Shown in pieces: positions 24,726 through 36,400 of a stretch of 64,000 nucleotides of DNA; position 1 is the stretch's first letter; every line of letters begins with the position of its first letter. The stretch comes from Chelydra serpentina (Eukaryota; Chordata; Testudines; Chelydridae): assembly GCA_037349315.1 (NCBI GenBank), contig JBAIAC010000007.1, forward strand, positions 53,159,001 through 53,223,000. Direction: 5' to 3'. A model generated the notes under the pieces. The model was not told the origin of the DNA and did not search any database. It was given only the letters and a program-made list of their open reading frames with translations. Made by a program: the position numbers and the translations under genes.

Positions 24726-25537
24726 TGTCATAAATATGAAGGGAAGGGGGAGAGGGTCTGATGCAGTGCTATAAAATCCTCTTTCCAGTAAAGGGTTAAG
24801 AAATGCAGGTAGCCAGACTGACACCTGACCTGGCTGGGCTCTGACCAATAAGGGGACAAGATACTTTCAAACTTTGGGAGGGGGGAAGGTTTTAGTGGGT
24901 GTCTTTGTCTGAGAGAGAGTGATCTTGGAAGACAGAAGGAACCTACAGAAAATCAAACCTCCCTTTTCTGAAGTAAGTCTAGATAGCATAGCGTATAGAT
25001 TTCTGTTTATTTTTGCTTGGTGTATCCCCTGTGTTAGAAAGGGCAAGGGGGGGGGGGTATTCATGGTTTTCTGTAACGTTAAGGTTTTGTCCAGAGGGGG
25101 AAATCTCTCTGAGTTTGGAAATATAGTGCCCTGTGAAATAGTTACCATCTTGATTTTACAGAGATGATTTTACCTTCTTTATTTTTAATAAAATCCTTCT
25201 TTTAAGAAGTTGACTGTTTTCTATAGTGTTAAAACCCAGGGGGTGGGTTTTTAGATCACTGTGTAACCAATTGGTTGGGAGATTGTTCTCAAGCTTCCCC
25301 AGGAAAGGGGGTGTACGGCTTGAGGGGGCATTTTGGGGGGGAGGGAAGTTCAAGTGATTCCTTTCCTGGATTCCTGTTAGACATTTGATGGTGGCAGCAA
25401 GAAGCATTTCTCGGGGTGCAGGGAATTTTGTACCTTGGGAGGGTTTACCCTAAGCTGGTAAAAATAAGCTTAGGGGCTCTGAATGCGGGTCCCCATGTCT
25501 TTACCCTAGAGTTTAGAGTGGGGAGGGAACCCTGACA
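24726..25537 (+). mobile_element. Solo LTR of an LTR retrotransposon/ERV
   Basis: The 812-bp unit starts 'tgtcataaatatgaaggg' and ends 'gggaaccctgaca', the TG...CA form of LTRs. It is flanked by a perfect 5-bp duplication, cacct, at 24721-24725 and 25538-25542. A TATA-like box 'tataaaat' is at 24770-24777 and a polyadenylation signal 'aataaa' at 25187-25192. No internal coding region remains, so it arose by recombination between two LTRs. Whether the parent was an endogenous retrovirus or a Gypsy-type element is not decided; both give 4-6 bp duplications. Confidence 0.85.
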
Positions 25538-25576
25538 CACCTCCAAGTAACATGGAGTATCATAGTATCTTTAGAG

Positions 25577-26184
25577 CAGGGGTGGGCAAACCTTTTGGCC
25601 CGAAGGCCACATCGGGGTTGCAAAACTGTATGGAGGGCTAGGTAGGGAAGACTGTGCCTCCCAAACAGCCTGGCCCCCACCCACTATCTGCCCTCTCCCA
25701 CTTCCCGCCCCCTAACTGCCACCCTCAGAATCCCTGACCCATCCAACCCTCCCCCCCGCCCTTGTCCCCTGACCACCCCCTCTCAAGACCCCCCCACCCT
25801 TATCACCCCCCAGGATCCCACTCCCTATCTAGCCCCTCTGCTCCCTGTCCCCTGACTGCCCTGGCTCCTATCCATACCCCCTCCCCCTGATAGTCCCCCT
25901 GAAACTCCACCTATCCAATGCCCCCTGCTCCCTGTCCCCTGACTGTCCCCCAGGACCCTCTGCCTCTTATCCAGCCCTCCGGCCCCCTTACCACGCCGCT
26001 CAGAGCAGCATGTCTGGCAGCCGTGCAGCCCGGTCGGAGCGCGCAGCCCCGCCCCCCAGAGCACCATGGATCCGGGGGAGGGGGGCGAGGGAACAACAGA
26101 GGAGGGGGGAGGAGCTAGCCTCCCCCGCTGGGAGCTCAGGGGCCGGGCAGGACAGGACCGTGGGCCGTAGTTTGCCCACACCTG
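25577..26184. mobile_element. Non-autonomous hAT element, 608 bp
   Basis: The ends are inverted repeats 'caggggtgggcaaacc' and 'agtttgcccacacctg'. A perfect 8-bp duplication, ctttagag, lies at 25569-25576 and 26185-26192. The interior is C-rich and built from degenerate 'ccctgtcccctgact' blocks, with no coding capacity. The large minus-strand frame at 25825-26328 is a by-product of this composition. Confidence 0.92.
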
Positions 26185-26190
26185 CTTTAG

Positions 26191-26374
26191 AGAGACAAGG
26201 GGGGTGAGGTAATATCTTTTATTGGGCCAACTTCTGTTGGTGAGAGAGACAAGCTTCGAGCCACACAGCGCTGACCACAGACCTGAAGAAGAGCTGTGTG
26301 TAATTTGAAAGTTTGTCCCTTTCACCAACAGAAGTCAGTCCAATAAAATATATGACCTCACCCACCTTGTCTCT
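26191..26374. repeat. Fold-back palindromic repeat
   Basis: The left arm starts 'agagacaaggggggtgaggt' and the right arm ends 'acctcacccaccttgtctct'; inner pairs 'ttgggccaacttctgttggt' and 'accaacagaagtcagtcc' continue the fold, so nearly the whole 184 bp is one diverged palindrome. Related pieces are at 14800-14879 and 63148-63204. Family name unknown to me. Confidence 0.85.
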
Positions 26375-26399
26375 AATATCCTGGGACCAACACACTTAC

Positions 26400-27088
26400 A
26401 ACAACCCTGCAAACAGCATAGTAGCTTTAGCACGGTGCCAGCTATTGAATCGCTAGCATCACTTTGAGTAGCGCTTAGGGGCCAGAGGCTCTGGGCTGCT
26501 AAGGCCATGTTGCATTGCATAAACAGCCTCAAGGGGCTTTAAACTGGACAGACATAGTAGAAAATTCCCACTATGCAAAGGACCACTCCACTGGTGGGAA
26601 GTTGGCAGAGGGGTTTCTGCCACCTCCTACACCAGCCACCCCTTCCACCCACAGTGTATGAGTGTATCAGGGTAAAGTTTGGGCAGGGCAGGGCAGGGAG
26701 GAAGGCAAAGTGGCGCAGGCCTCTGCAACACCCAATCCTCCACTGTTGGAAGGTCCTGTGATTCCCCTCTCCATTCATCCACATGCAGCCTAGGCCCCAG
26801 ATGGAGGGGAGAATCCAGGCCTAGGTGTTTTTTGGAGTTCTCTGGTTCAAGTACTGCCCCAGTCTAACCCTGCTAATTTTCTATATCAGGCAAGCTCACA
26901 GCTCAAATTCCAATAGCTCTAACCATGACAGGAGGCCAGGTAGCTGATCTATATTGGCCCTTGTACAGTAGCCCCTGGAGTCAGTGGATATTGACCATAA
27001 CCGTATGTAGCCCTGACCTGGCAGGTGACTGGCGCCAGGAAATAAGGACTAGTTTTACCAGCCCTCCTACATCTCACAACATTATTAC
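26400..27088. other. No gene seen
   Basis: No exon or confident repeat recognised. Confidence 0.5.
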
Positions 27089-27411
27089 AGCCTTGTCATT
27101 GCCCTTAGAACCTGGTCCATGTGGATGATGTGCACAAGCCAAGTCCTGCCCCTTTGATTCCTGATATTGGGCATGTAGATGCACACTGCCCCTGTCCTGC
27201 CCCCTTAGCACCTGGTTCTGTAAGTGTGGATGATGCACAATGACCCTCTCCTGTCCCTTTGGCAGCTGGTCAGAGGGGATAATGCACTTTAGCCAAGTCC
27301 TATCCCTTTGTCACCTGGTCCAGGTCCTAGCACACTGGCCCTCTCCTATCCAGCTGGTAATCAGACTGTGTGGCTGATACACATTGTTCCTGTCCCATTA
27401 GTGTTTGAGAT
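27089..27411. repeat. Degenerate minisatellite, unit about 50 bp
   Basis: Six diverged units follow a pattern of 'cctgtccctt', then 'cacctggtc', then 'gtggatgatgcaca'. Unit starts marked by 'cctgyccc' or 'cctatcc' lie at 27145, 27196, 27250, 27299 and 27345, giving spacings of 51, 54, 49 and 46 bp; the first unit is at about 27089. No coding potential. Confidence 0.75.
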
Positions 27412-29170
27412 GTGTGTGCTAATCTGCTCTGATGGAACCCTGCACCGCCACTCCCTTCAAGGACTGCTACAGCTCTGACCCTGCAATTTGCCTGGACAAA
27501 AAGGAAATGAAGGCAGTAGCTTATTTGCTGGGAAAGTCTGTGAGTGATTTTCTCTTCAGATCAATGAACATGCTGGAAAAAGGAGTGGACAAATTAGCCA
27601 GTGATGGCTGAAGGGAGGCCACTGGGACCCATCACTAATATAAACAAGGAAGCCACCTGATGTGACTGGGGTCAGATAAGAGAGTCGTCACTTTAAAAGC
27701 AGGTGCTTCCTGTGCAGAGCCCTGAGTCTGTTCCAAGTTCCAGCTCCCAGTAAAAACAAACCAAACAAATGCTCTGGGGTAGAAGTGTGATCTGCGTGGG
27801 CCTGATGTTTATAGTGCTTAGAGGAAGCCGCTTCAGGTCAGTTCATTCTTAGCAGTGCAGCGGTTGCACCTCTGTGTTTTCTTTAGTGTACCGCTGTTGC
27901 TTCTGGAGAGGATCCCTTTCATCTTGGGATCTAAGTAGGTTTTTACAAGTTTGCATTTAAACACACAAACAATATGCTGTATAAGAGGAACAAAAACTGC
28001 AGAGTGCGCCATCAGCACATAGGGATTTCTGTGGATCGCAGCTATTTTAAAACACTGGTGGATGAGAGCAGGAAGCCAAAAGCCACTATTTTTGCTTGGA
28101 TCTGTAAAAAGGCCAGGTCAAGTTTTCCATGCATTTGTTTGTGGTGTACTGTCCCTTGAGTCCTTGACATAGCACAGGAGGATGACTGACAGACATGCAC
28201 ATATGCAGGTATGAAGAGGCTGATTGTTAATAAGGATGTTGACTCAGTTCTCTTCCGTTTACCATGTAGACTGTAAGGCAAGTACTTACCTCCTAAAAGG
28301 ATGAGACAATCGCCTTTTACCTTGAACCCCTCTAACACTGAGAGTAAAAATCAAAGTTAAACTTTTAATATTATTATAACTTTGGAGATGGCGCAATTCA
28401 GAGGCCTGAACCCTAACCTGGATTTGAATCTCTTGGAAGGTTTGGATCTGGTTCTGAGCTTCACAGATTGGGCCCTTAGCTAGTTTGGATCAAACTCGTT
28501 GGTTGATGCAATGTTGGAGGCTCTGTGTACACACTGATAATCTCTGGGTTAGAACACACTTGCTATGCGTCATTCAAGCTGCAGAGGTAGCTAGTCATAT
28601 TCTGTTCTCAGCTGCACAAGCACTGGTGCAGAGTAGCTGCAATGACTTCAGTGGAGTCGCTCCATCTTTACACCTACGTCATTGGTAGCAAAATTGGGGC
28701 AACATTTTTAAATGGACCTTTGTTTAGGTATCTGGTGAAGCTGGTGCTCGTACTTGAGGAAACAGTGCTGTCACTTCAACAGTATTTCTACCGACCATTA
28801 AATACTCTGAGGGATTTAGCTCTTCCCTGTAGTTTTTGGTTTATGCTTGTGCAGGATCAGGACGGGTGAAGTGAACTGCTTGCCCTGGCCCGTGAAACCA
28901 GCTTCCTTGGGAGTCTGGCAAGTGTCTGAGAGTAATACAAGGCTTATTTGTTTCGTTGGGCCCTTAACTAGTCAACCCAATGTTAGGGTGTCAGGGCACA
29001 CAAGGGACAACATTTTCATCATTCCATCTGTACGCTATTGGTATGTGTTTGTTTTTCATTTCCAGAGTGGTGCCTGGGTGCCATGGCTGTGGGCACCATA
29101 GAAACAGTTAAAAGAAAGAATGCTAATAAGGACTTAGCTGTGAAGCTTTTCAGAGCAGGGGCTGGCTTTT
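27412..29170. other. No gene seen
   Basis: No exon recognised. The piece 28395-28480 resembles old dispersed repeat debris also visible near 12265-12340 and 39770-39870. Confidence 0.45.
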
Positions 29171-29250
29171 TGTTCTATGTCTGTACAGCACCTTGCACGA
29201 TGGGGCCTTGGTCCCCGACTAGGGCCTCTAATCACTACAGCAATACAAAC
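29171..29250 (+). mobile_element. LINE 3' tail (L3/CR1-like)
   Basis: 'gtacagcaccttgcacgatg' followed by 'gggccttggtccccgact' and 'caatacaaacaataata' is a widespread amniote LINE tail with an A/T-rich end. The same family appears reversed at 3282-3400. Confidence 0.6.
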
Positions 29251-29974
29251 AATAATACAGATAAATGAAGATGAGGCCAGCACTTGTTTTTAAGATCCTT
29301 GATGACCCAACTGTACTTCAAGGATCCATCTCTCTCTCTTCTCTTCCCCTGTCCTTGTCTGCTTTTTTCCTCTCTTGTGATAATGAAATGACATCACTAC
29401 CCTCCACTAGAGGACATGGGTCCCTAGCTCCATGGGACCCTGGCAGAGGAGAGAGGCCCTTGTTATTGTAAACAGAGTTTCTATATTCACAACAGTGTGT
29501 TTCCAACACCATAAGAAGAAAAGAAAAAAGACGAACATAGGTAGCTGCATTAGGAAGCTGGGCAGGATGCTGTCCACTGGGTTGTGTTCAGACAATTAGT
29601 TGCAAGCGGAAACTCCAAAGTTCGAGATGTAAACTCTAAGCGGAGCGGAGAACAGAAAACTACAAACCTAGCTACCAGCGGCATATACAGTAGATTTCAT
29701 CCCATCCCTCAGGACGTGGATGTGTGATGCTGCCTTCTACTGTGTGACAAAGCCTTCGAATGAGAGACACAGCTCAAAGAACACCAAGAGGGAGCCACTT
29801 GAATGACACGGGGCACTCTCCTTTATTCGGTATAAAGTCATCAACAACAGCCTACATTGAATGAGTCAGCATTTTAGGTGGCCATTTTTACTAATAATAG
29901 AGAGATCACATTGGGTCCATGTGGGATGGAAATAAATCTAGGTCTAAAAATTAGTGTTATGCCTCATTTTAGTG
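29251..29974. other. No gene seen
   Basis: No exon or confident repeat recognised. Confidence 0.5.
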
Positions 29975-30272
29975 GGGAGTGTGAGCAAGTGGTTGAAGCA
30001 GGGTCCAGGACTCTAGGGGGTCTATTCACAACCCTGCCATTGGTTTCCTGTGCAACCTTGGGCAAATCCGTTAATGTCAGTGTCCCTAAGTTTATCAATC
30101 AGGAAAATAATCGGGATAATACTAGTTATCTGCTTCACTATGGTGTTGTCAGTCTTCACTAATTAACTTCTTAACCTTTAGGAGATGAGTATGTGATGCA
30201 TTTTGTATGTGGTATCAAAGGATTTTAGGGGTTAGTGGGTTAATGTTGTAAAGTGCATTGAGAACCTGGGAT
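29975..30272 (+). mobile_element. MIR-like SINE
   Basis: 'agcaagtggttgaagcaggg' is followed by 'ctgtgcaaccttgggcaaat', 'caatcaggaaaataatcggg' and 'gtaaagtgcattgagaacc', the order of features in MIR SINEs (tRNA-like head, CORE, tail). Old and diverged. Confidence 0.65.
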
Positions 30273-32554
30273 AATTAATTAATACCAGAGAAGTCCAAAG
30301 AATATGATATAGTTGAGAGGGAAATTATGTACGAGGACTCTCTATTTGCTTATGAGCAACCAAATCAGACTGGCCAGCTGTAATTATTATAAATAAAATT
30401 CCGGTATGACTTAGAATGTCAGGAAGTTCCAAAACAGGCTGAGAGGCCATTGTATTCCAAATATTGTCCAAGCGCCATCTGATTTGGGAAGCCCTGCATT
30501 CATTACCCACACTACACTCATGTATCAAGGGCATCTCTTCTGGGGTGTCTCCTTCAGCTCAAGGACATGTTATTAGCTTTGGAGATCAGTGGGGACCCTA
30601 GCTGTTCGTTAGAGCAATCAGTGATATATTTTGTATGCAGCCCTTCTGCAAGTGTGGGCAGCTAGTTTTGTGACTCAATATAGTTCTCACTATGGCCCCC
30701 AAAGGCATCCCAGTCATCCTATGTTTAAAGCACCAAAGCACGGCCTTCTCTCTGCTACTAGCCCATGCTACAATCAGGGCCTCTACAATCACTCTAAGTC
30801 CTCAGGAACACTCGTTTTATGTGCTGCCATGCTGCCAGTGCTCCTACAATGTGTATCTAGTCAGATCACCTTCTTTTGGTCAAAGGGGGACACTTCCATT
30901 CCTCTTGCTGTTCCCCTTCTCGGTGTCCCTCTTGGTGCATATGAATGCCATCAAATGAAGTCTTGGAGAAAACACTGCCTTCTTCATCCTCAGTCCCAGG
31001 AGATTCACACCTCTCCTGTCTCAGCTCTAGCTCTCATGGTAACCATCCATTGCTCTTGCCCTCTCAGTCCCGGGCACTTGATACCCCCGATGGCACTACC
31101 TTCCCCCAGCAGCCTCTCTTCTAAAGAGGTGCCCCTGTGTATTATTTGCAGACGCTTCCTTTCTGCTCCGTTCCCAAACGCCAGGTCTATTCTTGGAACG
31201 TCCGGCTAGCACACTTGTACTGACGTCAAAATTACTCAACCGTTATTGCCAGGAAGGGCTTGATTTGCATTTGAATAGAGTCGCTTTTTAATGTCTCAGA
31301 AAGAAGATGCTGTTGGGGACGTTGTCTGGAAGGGTTCCTCAAGGCAGATGTGAGACTGGCAAATTACATGCCCAGCTCTACATTTAAAGAGTTCTTAAAT
31401 CCACTATGTGTGTGTGTGTGGAAAAAGTACACAGAGCGCGAGCATGGCTACTACCTCCAGAAAGCCCCCTCTGTCCTCTCCTTCCTCCGTTCGTGTGTAC
31501 TGTATGCAGCGCTGCTCCAGCTTCCGGCACAGGAGCAACCAGGCAGCATGTGAAGCTCTTGAAAGTACCATGGCAAATCTAAGCTGGCTATTGTGTGAAT
31601 GTTCTCCTGGGAGAGGAGGATGGGAGGAAAGGAGTTCTGTGAGCTGAACTAGTTCTCCATAAAACAAGAGATCAACAACCTTCCCTCTGCTGTGGCTGAG
31701 GCTTGAAGAGAATTTGATTCTACTCACTTTATCTCCCTCCATGCTTTCTAAAGCAAATGGAGGGGGTTGGCCTAAGTAACAGGTTTGCAATATGTAAACT
31801 CCCTAGAATCATAGGTTTTAATACAGCTATGGTCAGCTCAGCCCTTCATTCTTCTAAGGAGGATAAATTAAGTAACATGCAGTTTACTGTGGGGAAAATT
31901 TCTCAGGTGAGATCTTAAGACCAAGGTCCTATCTGTGCGTAAGCGGTAAGAGATGCGTTTTAACCCCACATTCAAATGCAGGTGTCAATTTGTGGACATA
32001 ATGGGTGCAAATCACAGCATTTAGACCTCTAATTGTAACAGGAGTCACTAGAGTTGGTGGATACTGACCCCTGCCACGTGACAAGAGTTTAACCTCTGTA
32101 ACACTGACCCAAATCAGGTTTTTATTCCACTAAGTCCCTGGTTTTGCCTATAAATCAGATAGCTAGAGATCAGAATGCTCTCATTTGCACCCACAGTCAA
32201 TAATAGGTGCAAAATTAGAGGCCAGGTGGAATCCCCTTTAAAACTGTGGCTCTAAAGATCCCATGGCACTTTTATAAGAGTAGAGTGTGAGCCCAGTTAT
32301 GGGCTAAAATTTCCCTTCCCCCATCTCCACTAGTGAGCCATGTGCCAATTTGCTGCCACTCTCCACTTCCGAGGTGGCTGCCCTTTAGTGGTACTCTATG
32401 GATATAATTTGTGAAGTACCTTGGGATGATGAGGTCTATGTGAATGAATACTGATTGACTTACAGATCCTGGGAGCTCTAGTCTTCCCAGCACAGGGTAC
32501 CTATCAGTAACTCCCATGGACTTTAATGGAAGTTGCTGCTGTTCTGCAGAAGGG
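30273..32554. other. No gene seen
   Basis: No exon or confident mobile element recognised in about 2.3 kb. A short (TG)n run is at about 31406-31420. Confidence 0.5.
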
Positions 32555-32750
32555 AAATATCTCCAGTGGTTAGGATGTTAGAACTTGGTAGAGCTGGGTT
32601 CAAGTCCCTGTTCTGCCACAGGCTTCCTGTGTGACTTTGGGCAAGTCACTTAGCCTCTTTGTTCCCCATCTGTACAATGGGGGTGTTGTGAGGATAAATA
32701 TATTAAAGATCATGAGTGTCTCTGTAATAGGGGCCATATAAGTACCTAAA
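32555..32750 (+). mobile_element. MIR-like SINE
   Basis: 'tccagtggttaggatgttag' (head), 'gagctgggttcaagtccctg' (B-box region), 'gtgactttgggcaagtcact' (CORE), 'catctgtacaatgggg' and 'gttgtgaggataaatatatt' occur in MIR order and spacing. This is the best-preserved MIR-type copy in the window. Confidence 0.82.
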
Positions 32751-33599
32751 ATAGACAGTGCAGTGGCTCTGTATAGTTCCCACACTCAGGGTGGGACTTT
32801 AGAACCTGCTGTCTTCAGAGTCAGAATGTTGGCCAGGACACTGGGGTCATCTCTTACTTGGTCTGCAAAACTGCCCTGGGGATCTTTGACTTCCTCCAGA
32901 CAGCCCAGGGAGAAGGACCGAAGGGGCACCAGAGACAAAGATGGGAACCAGAAGCAGAACAAGAGAGGCTACCCGGGACAAAGAGACTTGAAAACAAGTC
33001 AAATCTGAAAATTTTCATTCCAGCCCTTCCCTTGTCCCTGCCCAACGTCCTAACTCCCTCAGCTATGTGTTTTAGGGCAGCAAGCCAAAACCTTGTTTTC
33101 TAGCATGCTGTTCCCAAGGAGGACACGAAACGTTCCAAGCCTGGGACTGACTGCTGTGTTTGTATTGCACAGTGCCATTGTTTACAGACAACTAGGCTAA
33201 GCTCCCCTTCTGTGCTCTGTGCGCAGGGCCGGGTGGGCCACGTTCACCTCACCGGTGCACCTCTCTGCACCAGACTGCTCACTGGGCCTCTGATTCACCC
33301 CTGGGGGGAGGCGGGAGTGTTTCCACTGCCATCGTCCATTTTAGTTGAGCTTTAAGTTCTGCCACGAGCTGCATAGGAGCCTCCACCCACAGAAGCCAAT
33401 GTAGACCCACAAGTGATACCTAAACAAATAACCCTCTGCAATTCTGCCACCCTTGCTCACAGTGAGTAGCACCTGACTCTGTGAGTAGCCCTTTGAGTGA
33501 GATTGTGTCCCAAGGACACAGCCGATAGGAAAAGGTGGTATGATGTTACACCACCCCAGGAGCATTCCAGGAAAGGAACTGTGGCTCAGGGAGCAACAG

Positions 33600-33985
33600 T
33601 CCCCGCCCTATTTCCCTCTTGCTCCAGGGAGGTGGTAATTTGCTGCTGACCAATACCATCAGCTAATGACAATATCCCCTGACAACACTCCCCAAAGCTG
33701 GCTCAGTGGGAGCTGGGTGCCATCAGCACATGGAATACATCACAGCCCATGTGTCTTCACTCACTCTCCTAGCAGCCTCAAATACACATTGAACAAGAGT
33801 GGTGACAATATAGACCCCTGTGGCACCTTCCTGGAGATAATCCTTGGGGCAGAGGAACATTGGCTCACAACTACCCTCTGGGTTTCCATAGCCCGATCAG
33901 CTGCCAGTCCCAGCACCATAAAGTTCTCAAAGTCCTGTCTCTCACCAATGGTGTCACAAACAGAATGTGGGAAATCCAGCTAACT
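33600..33985 (-). pseudogene. L2-like LINE reverse transcriptase fragment
   Basis: Translating the minus strand at 33787-33829 gives VPQGSILSPLLFNVY, a conserved reverse transcriptase block of L2-type LINEs. Downstream, the place of the catalytic YADDTQL motif reads CADGTQL, so one catalytic aspartate is lost. Stop codons separate the blocks. Upstream residues (about 33833-33980) fit the finger/palm lead-in. It is a short internal remnant. Confidence 0.75.
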
Positions 33986-35442
33986 AACTCGCCCTGTCCT
34001 TAATGTCATCTTTGTGAAGCCATGGTGCATCAGCAACTCTAAACACTGGATGGTCAAAAATAGATGAGCCAAGCATTTGCATGGACACAACACTGAATTT
34101 GCTGTGTATTTTTAAGGCAGGTTGTCCGAGTTAAGCACTATGGCTCCCATGGTTTTTGACTCATTTCAGGTCAGAAAGTCTTTGATCCAGGAAAGCTCTC
34201 TGCCTTAGTATTTGTTTGTTATTTACTTGCATTTCAGATCATTCTGACTGGCAATCTCTTGAAGAAGTGAAACGCAAGCTGGAGGTTTCATTTTGATGTC
34301 CCCTTTAATGCTCACGTGCATCCCTGATTAAATTATAAATGTAGGCAATGACTGTACACCATGTGGAGACCAGAACTCTGCCTGCGTTACCACTTCAGTA
34401 TGATTAGTCAGCAGCAACAGATGTGTGCATCATGCACTGACTCATGCTCAAAAGATGGGGGCGGGAAACAAATGTTTAGTTTCTCTCAACACTGCTGAAG
34501 CCTGAGGAGGTCCTGACTCAAAACGGCTGGGAGGAAGCTCACATTGCTGGGGGTCTGCTTTAATCTGGAATGGGCCTAGCTTTAAGGAGGCTAACTTTAC
34601 TGCAGCCTGAGCTGAAGGGGCACTGTTGTGAGGAAGGTCATGCTGCTGGTGTCCCGGCTAGCATTCACAGGACCCGGTTGAGATGATGCTCAGTAATCCT
34701 TGTGAGCACTGGCAAGGCACTGCTGTAAGCAAGCTCATTCTGTTAGAACCCTGCCTAGCACTGAAACACAACTGCCACACACAAGCCCCTGCGGCTGGTC
34801 CACTGCTGGGGGAAGGCAAGCTCTGAATGAAGTTTAGAGCAGTGGATTAAGAGTGGCACCTCTACTCATGATCTAGCTATATTCACACAGTCTGATGGCA
34901 ACAGAGGTATGCTTGAAGGTGTGTCTTGCATGTATGGAGATGCAGGAGTTGGGTTCGGAAAAAAACATAACTTATTGCTGCAGCTCTACTGTGTATTTCC
35001 AGAGCCTTTCCGTCTAATATTATTGATGGTAGACTGGGGTTTCAGAGAGCCCTGTTCATAGTATAACATGCACTAGCTTTGGCCTGTTTTCTATACTGTA
35101 TGTTGAAGGCAGCCTCAACATATAAGTGAAATATCTGCATGTGAAAATCAATGTGAGTGAGCTCTGCAGTTGGGGAGTTTGGCATGTACTGGTTCGTCAC
35201 ACCTTTTTTGAGTAGGAAAATGAAGGTAAATTGCTGGAAAGATCATGTTGGTCCAGATAGGAACCTCTTGAGCATCTGAAAGGTTTTTAATATATTGTTT
35301 CATGGACATTAGGGGACCGATCACCACCTGGTATAAATTGGTGTGGCTCCTTTAATGTCAGCTGAGCTATGTAGATTTATATCTGCTGAGGATCTGGGTC
35401 ATCTGGAAGAGGTAGGATCACAGGATTATTCTCTTCCTCATC
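33986..35442. other. No gene seen
   Basis: No exon or clear repeat. The 34180-34450 part looks unique and moderately AT-rich. Confidence 0.45.
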
Positions 35443-35526
35443 ACTGGTGTAAATTAACAGTAATTCCACTGAAATAAATAGAGCTATACCAATATAAAGC
35501 TAGCGTGAGGGGAAAAATCAGGCCCT
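35443..35526. repeat. Short palindromic repeat, family P
   Basis: 'actggtgtaaattaacagta' and 'attccactgaaataaataga' are followed by 'gctataccaatataaagc', with an 'aaatcaggccc' edge. Fold-back relic. Confidence 0.55.
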
Positions 35527-35761
35527 GAGCCAGAAAAGATCCAACTATTGTCTACATCATTTTACACCAGCTGCGGCTCTGACTCATGCCTCTTTGGAAG
35601 TGCAGAGTACTGCCCCCCACAGAGGCTGAATCAAGGACTTCACCTATAGCATGTATAAGAAGGAGCCTGTGGACTTTATATCCACCTTCTGATCCACACC
35701 ACAAAAATTGTCCAATGAAGATCATGGAAATGAAATGTACAAATTGCTTCATCCCTCTCAT

Positions 35762-36400
35762 TAGCAATAAGTGATGCGGCAGGCAGACAGAGTTGTAGGA
35801 AAGAGATCTGTATTGAGCATGCGTAGAAGTTGGTGTTACATGCAGAGAGGCCTGTGCTTATCTGTGTAGCAGGGCATACCCAATTTGGCTTCAGACCTTG
35901 CCACTGCCTCAGTTTGCCCTTCTTCCCCAAACTCCACATGGCGGGCGTTTTCTTAAGAACACCCGCCCTCCCCCGCCCCTTTCCAGGAGTTTAGTTTATT
36001 AACAAACAGTTACAAACAATACAAGTCTTCCCCCTTCCCAGATGGCTCTTGCTCCCTGCAGGCGTGCATGCCCTTCTGCAGGGGCACTAAGGGCAGAGTC
36101 ACTGTATGGAGCAACTCGCACAGATCGCCTGCTGCGTTGCGCCTCTCCCCTGGCTGATCTCAGGCTGCACTTATACCCCAGCGAGTCTGGTTCCCAGTCA
36201 CATGCTCCCGTCACATAACCCCTGGACTGAAAGGTAAACTAGTCACAGGTGAGGCTGAACCCAGAACTCCCTTAAAAGACCAGCTCATGCTCTGACAGTG
36301 TGGTAGCAGCCTGGCTCCAGCTTGGGTTCCTGAACCCCTGGTATCACACCAAACTAGGTCCCACATAAAACCTGACTCTCTTTCTACAGTTCTACTCATT
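35762..36400. repeat. Unnamed dispersed repeat, copy 2 (with inner insert)
   Basis: It shares 'tagcaataagtgatg' at its start and 'caccaaactaggtccc' at its end with 14881-15066. The extra part, about 35866-36235, includes 'gtttagtttattaacaaac', CpG-rich 'ggcgggcg' and 'acacccgccc' arms, and a run ending 'cccgtcacataacccc'. This may be an LTR piece inserted into the repeat, or sequence deleted from the other copy. Not resolved. Confidence 0.5.

Noticed and set aside
25825..26328. 167-codon minus-strand frame
   Set aside because: It spans the C-rich interior of a hAT MITE and continues into the fold-back repeat; composition explains it.
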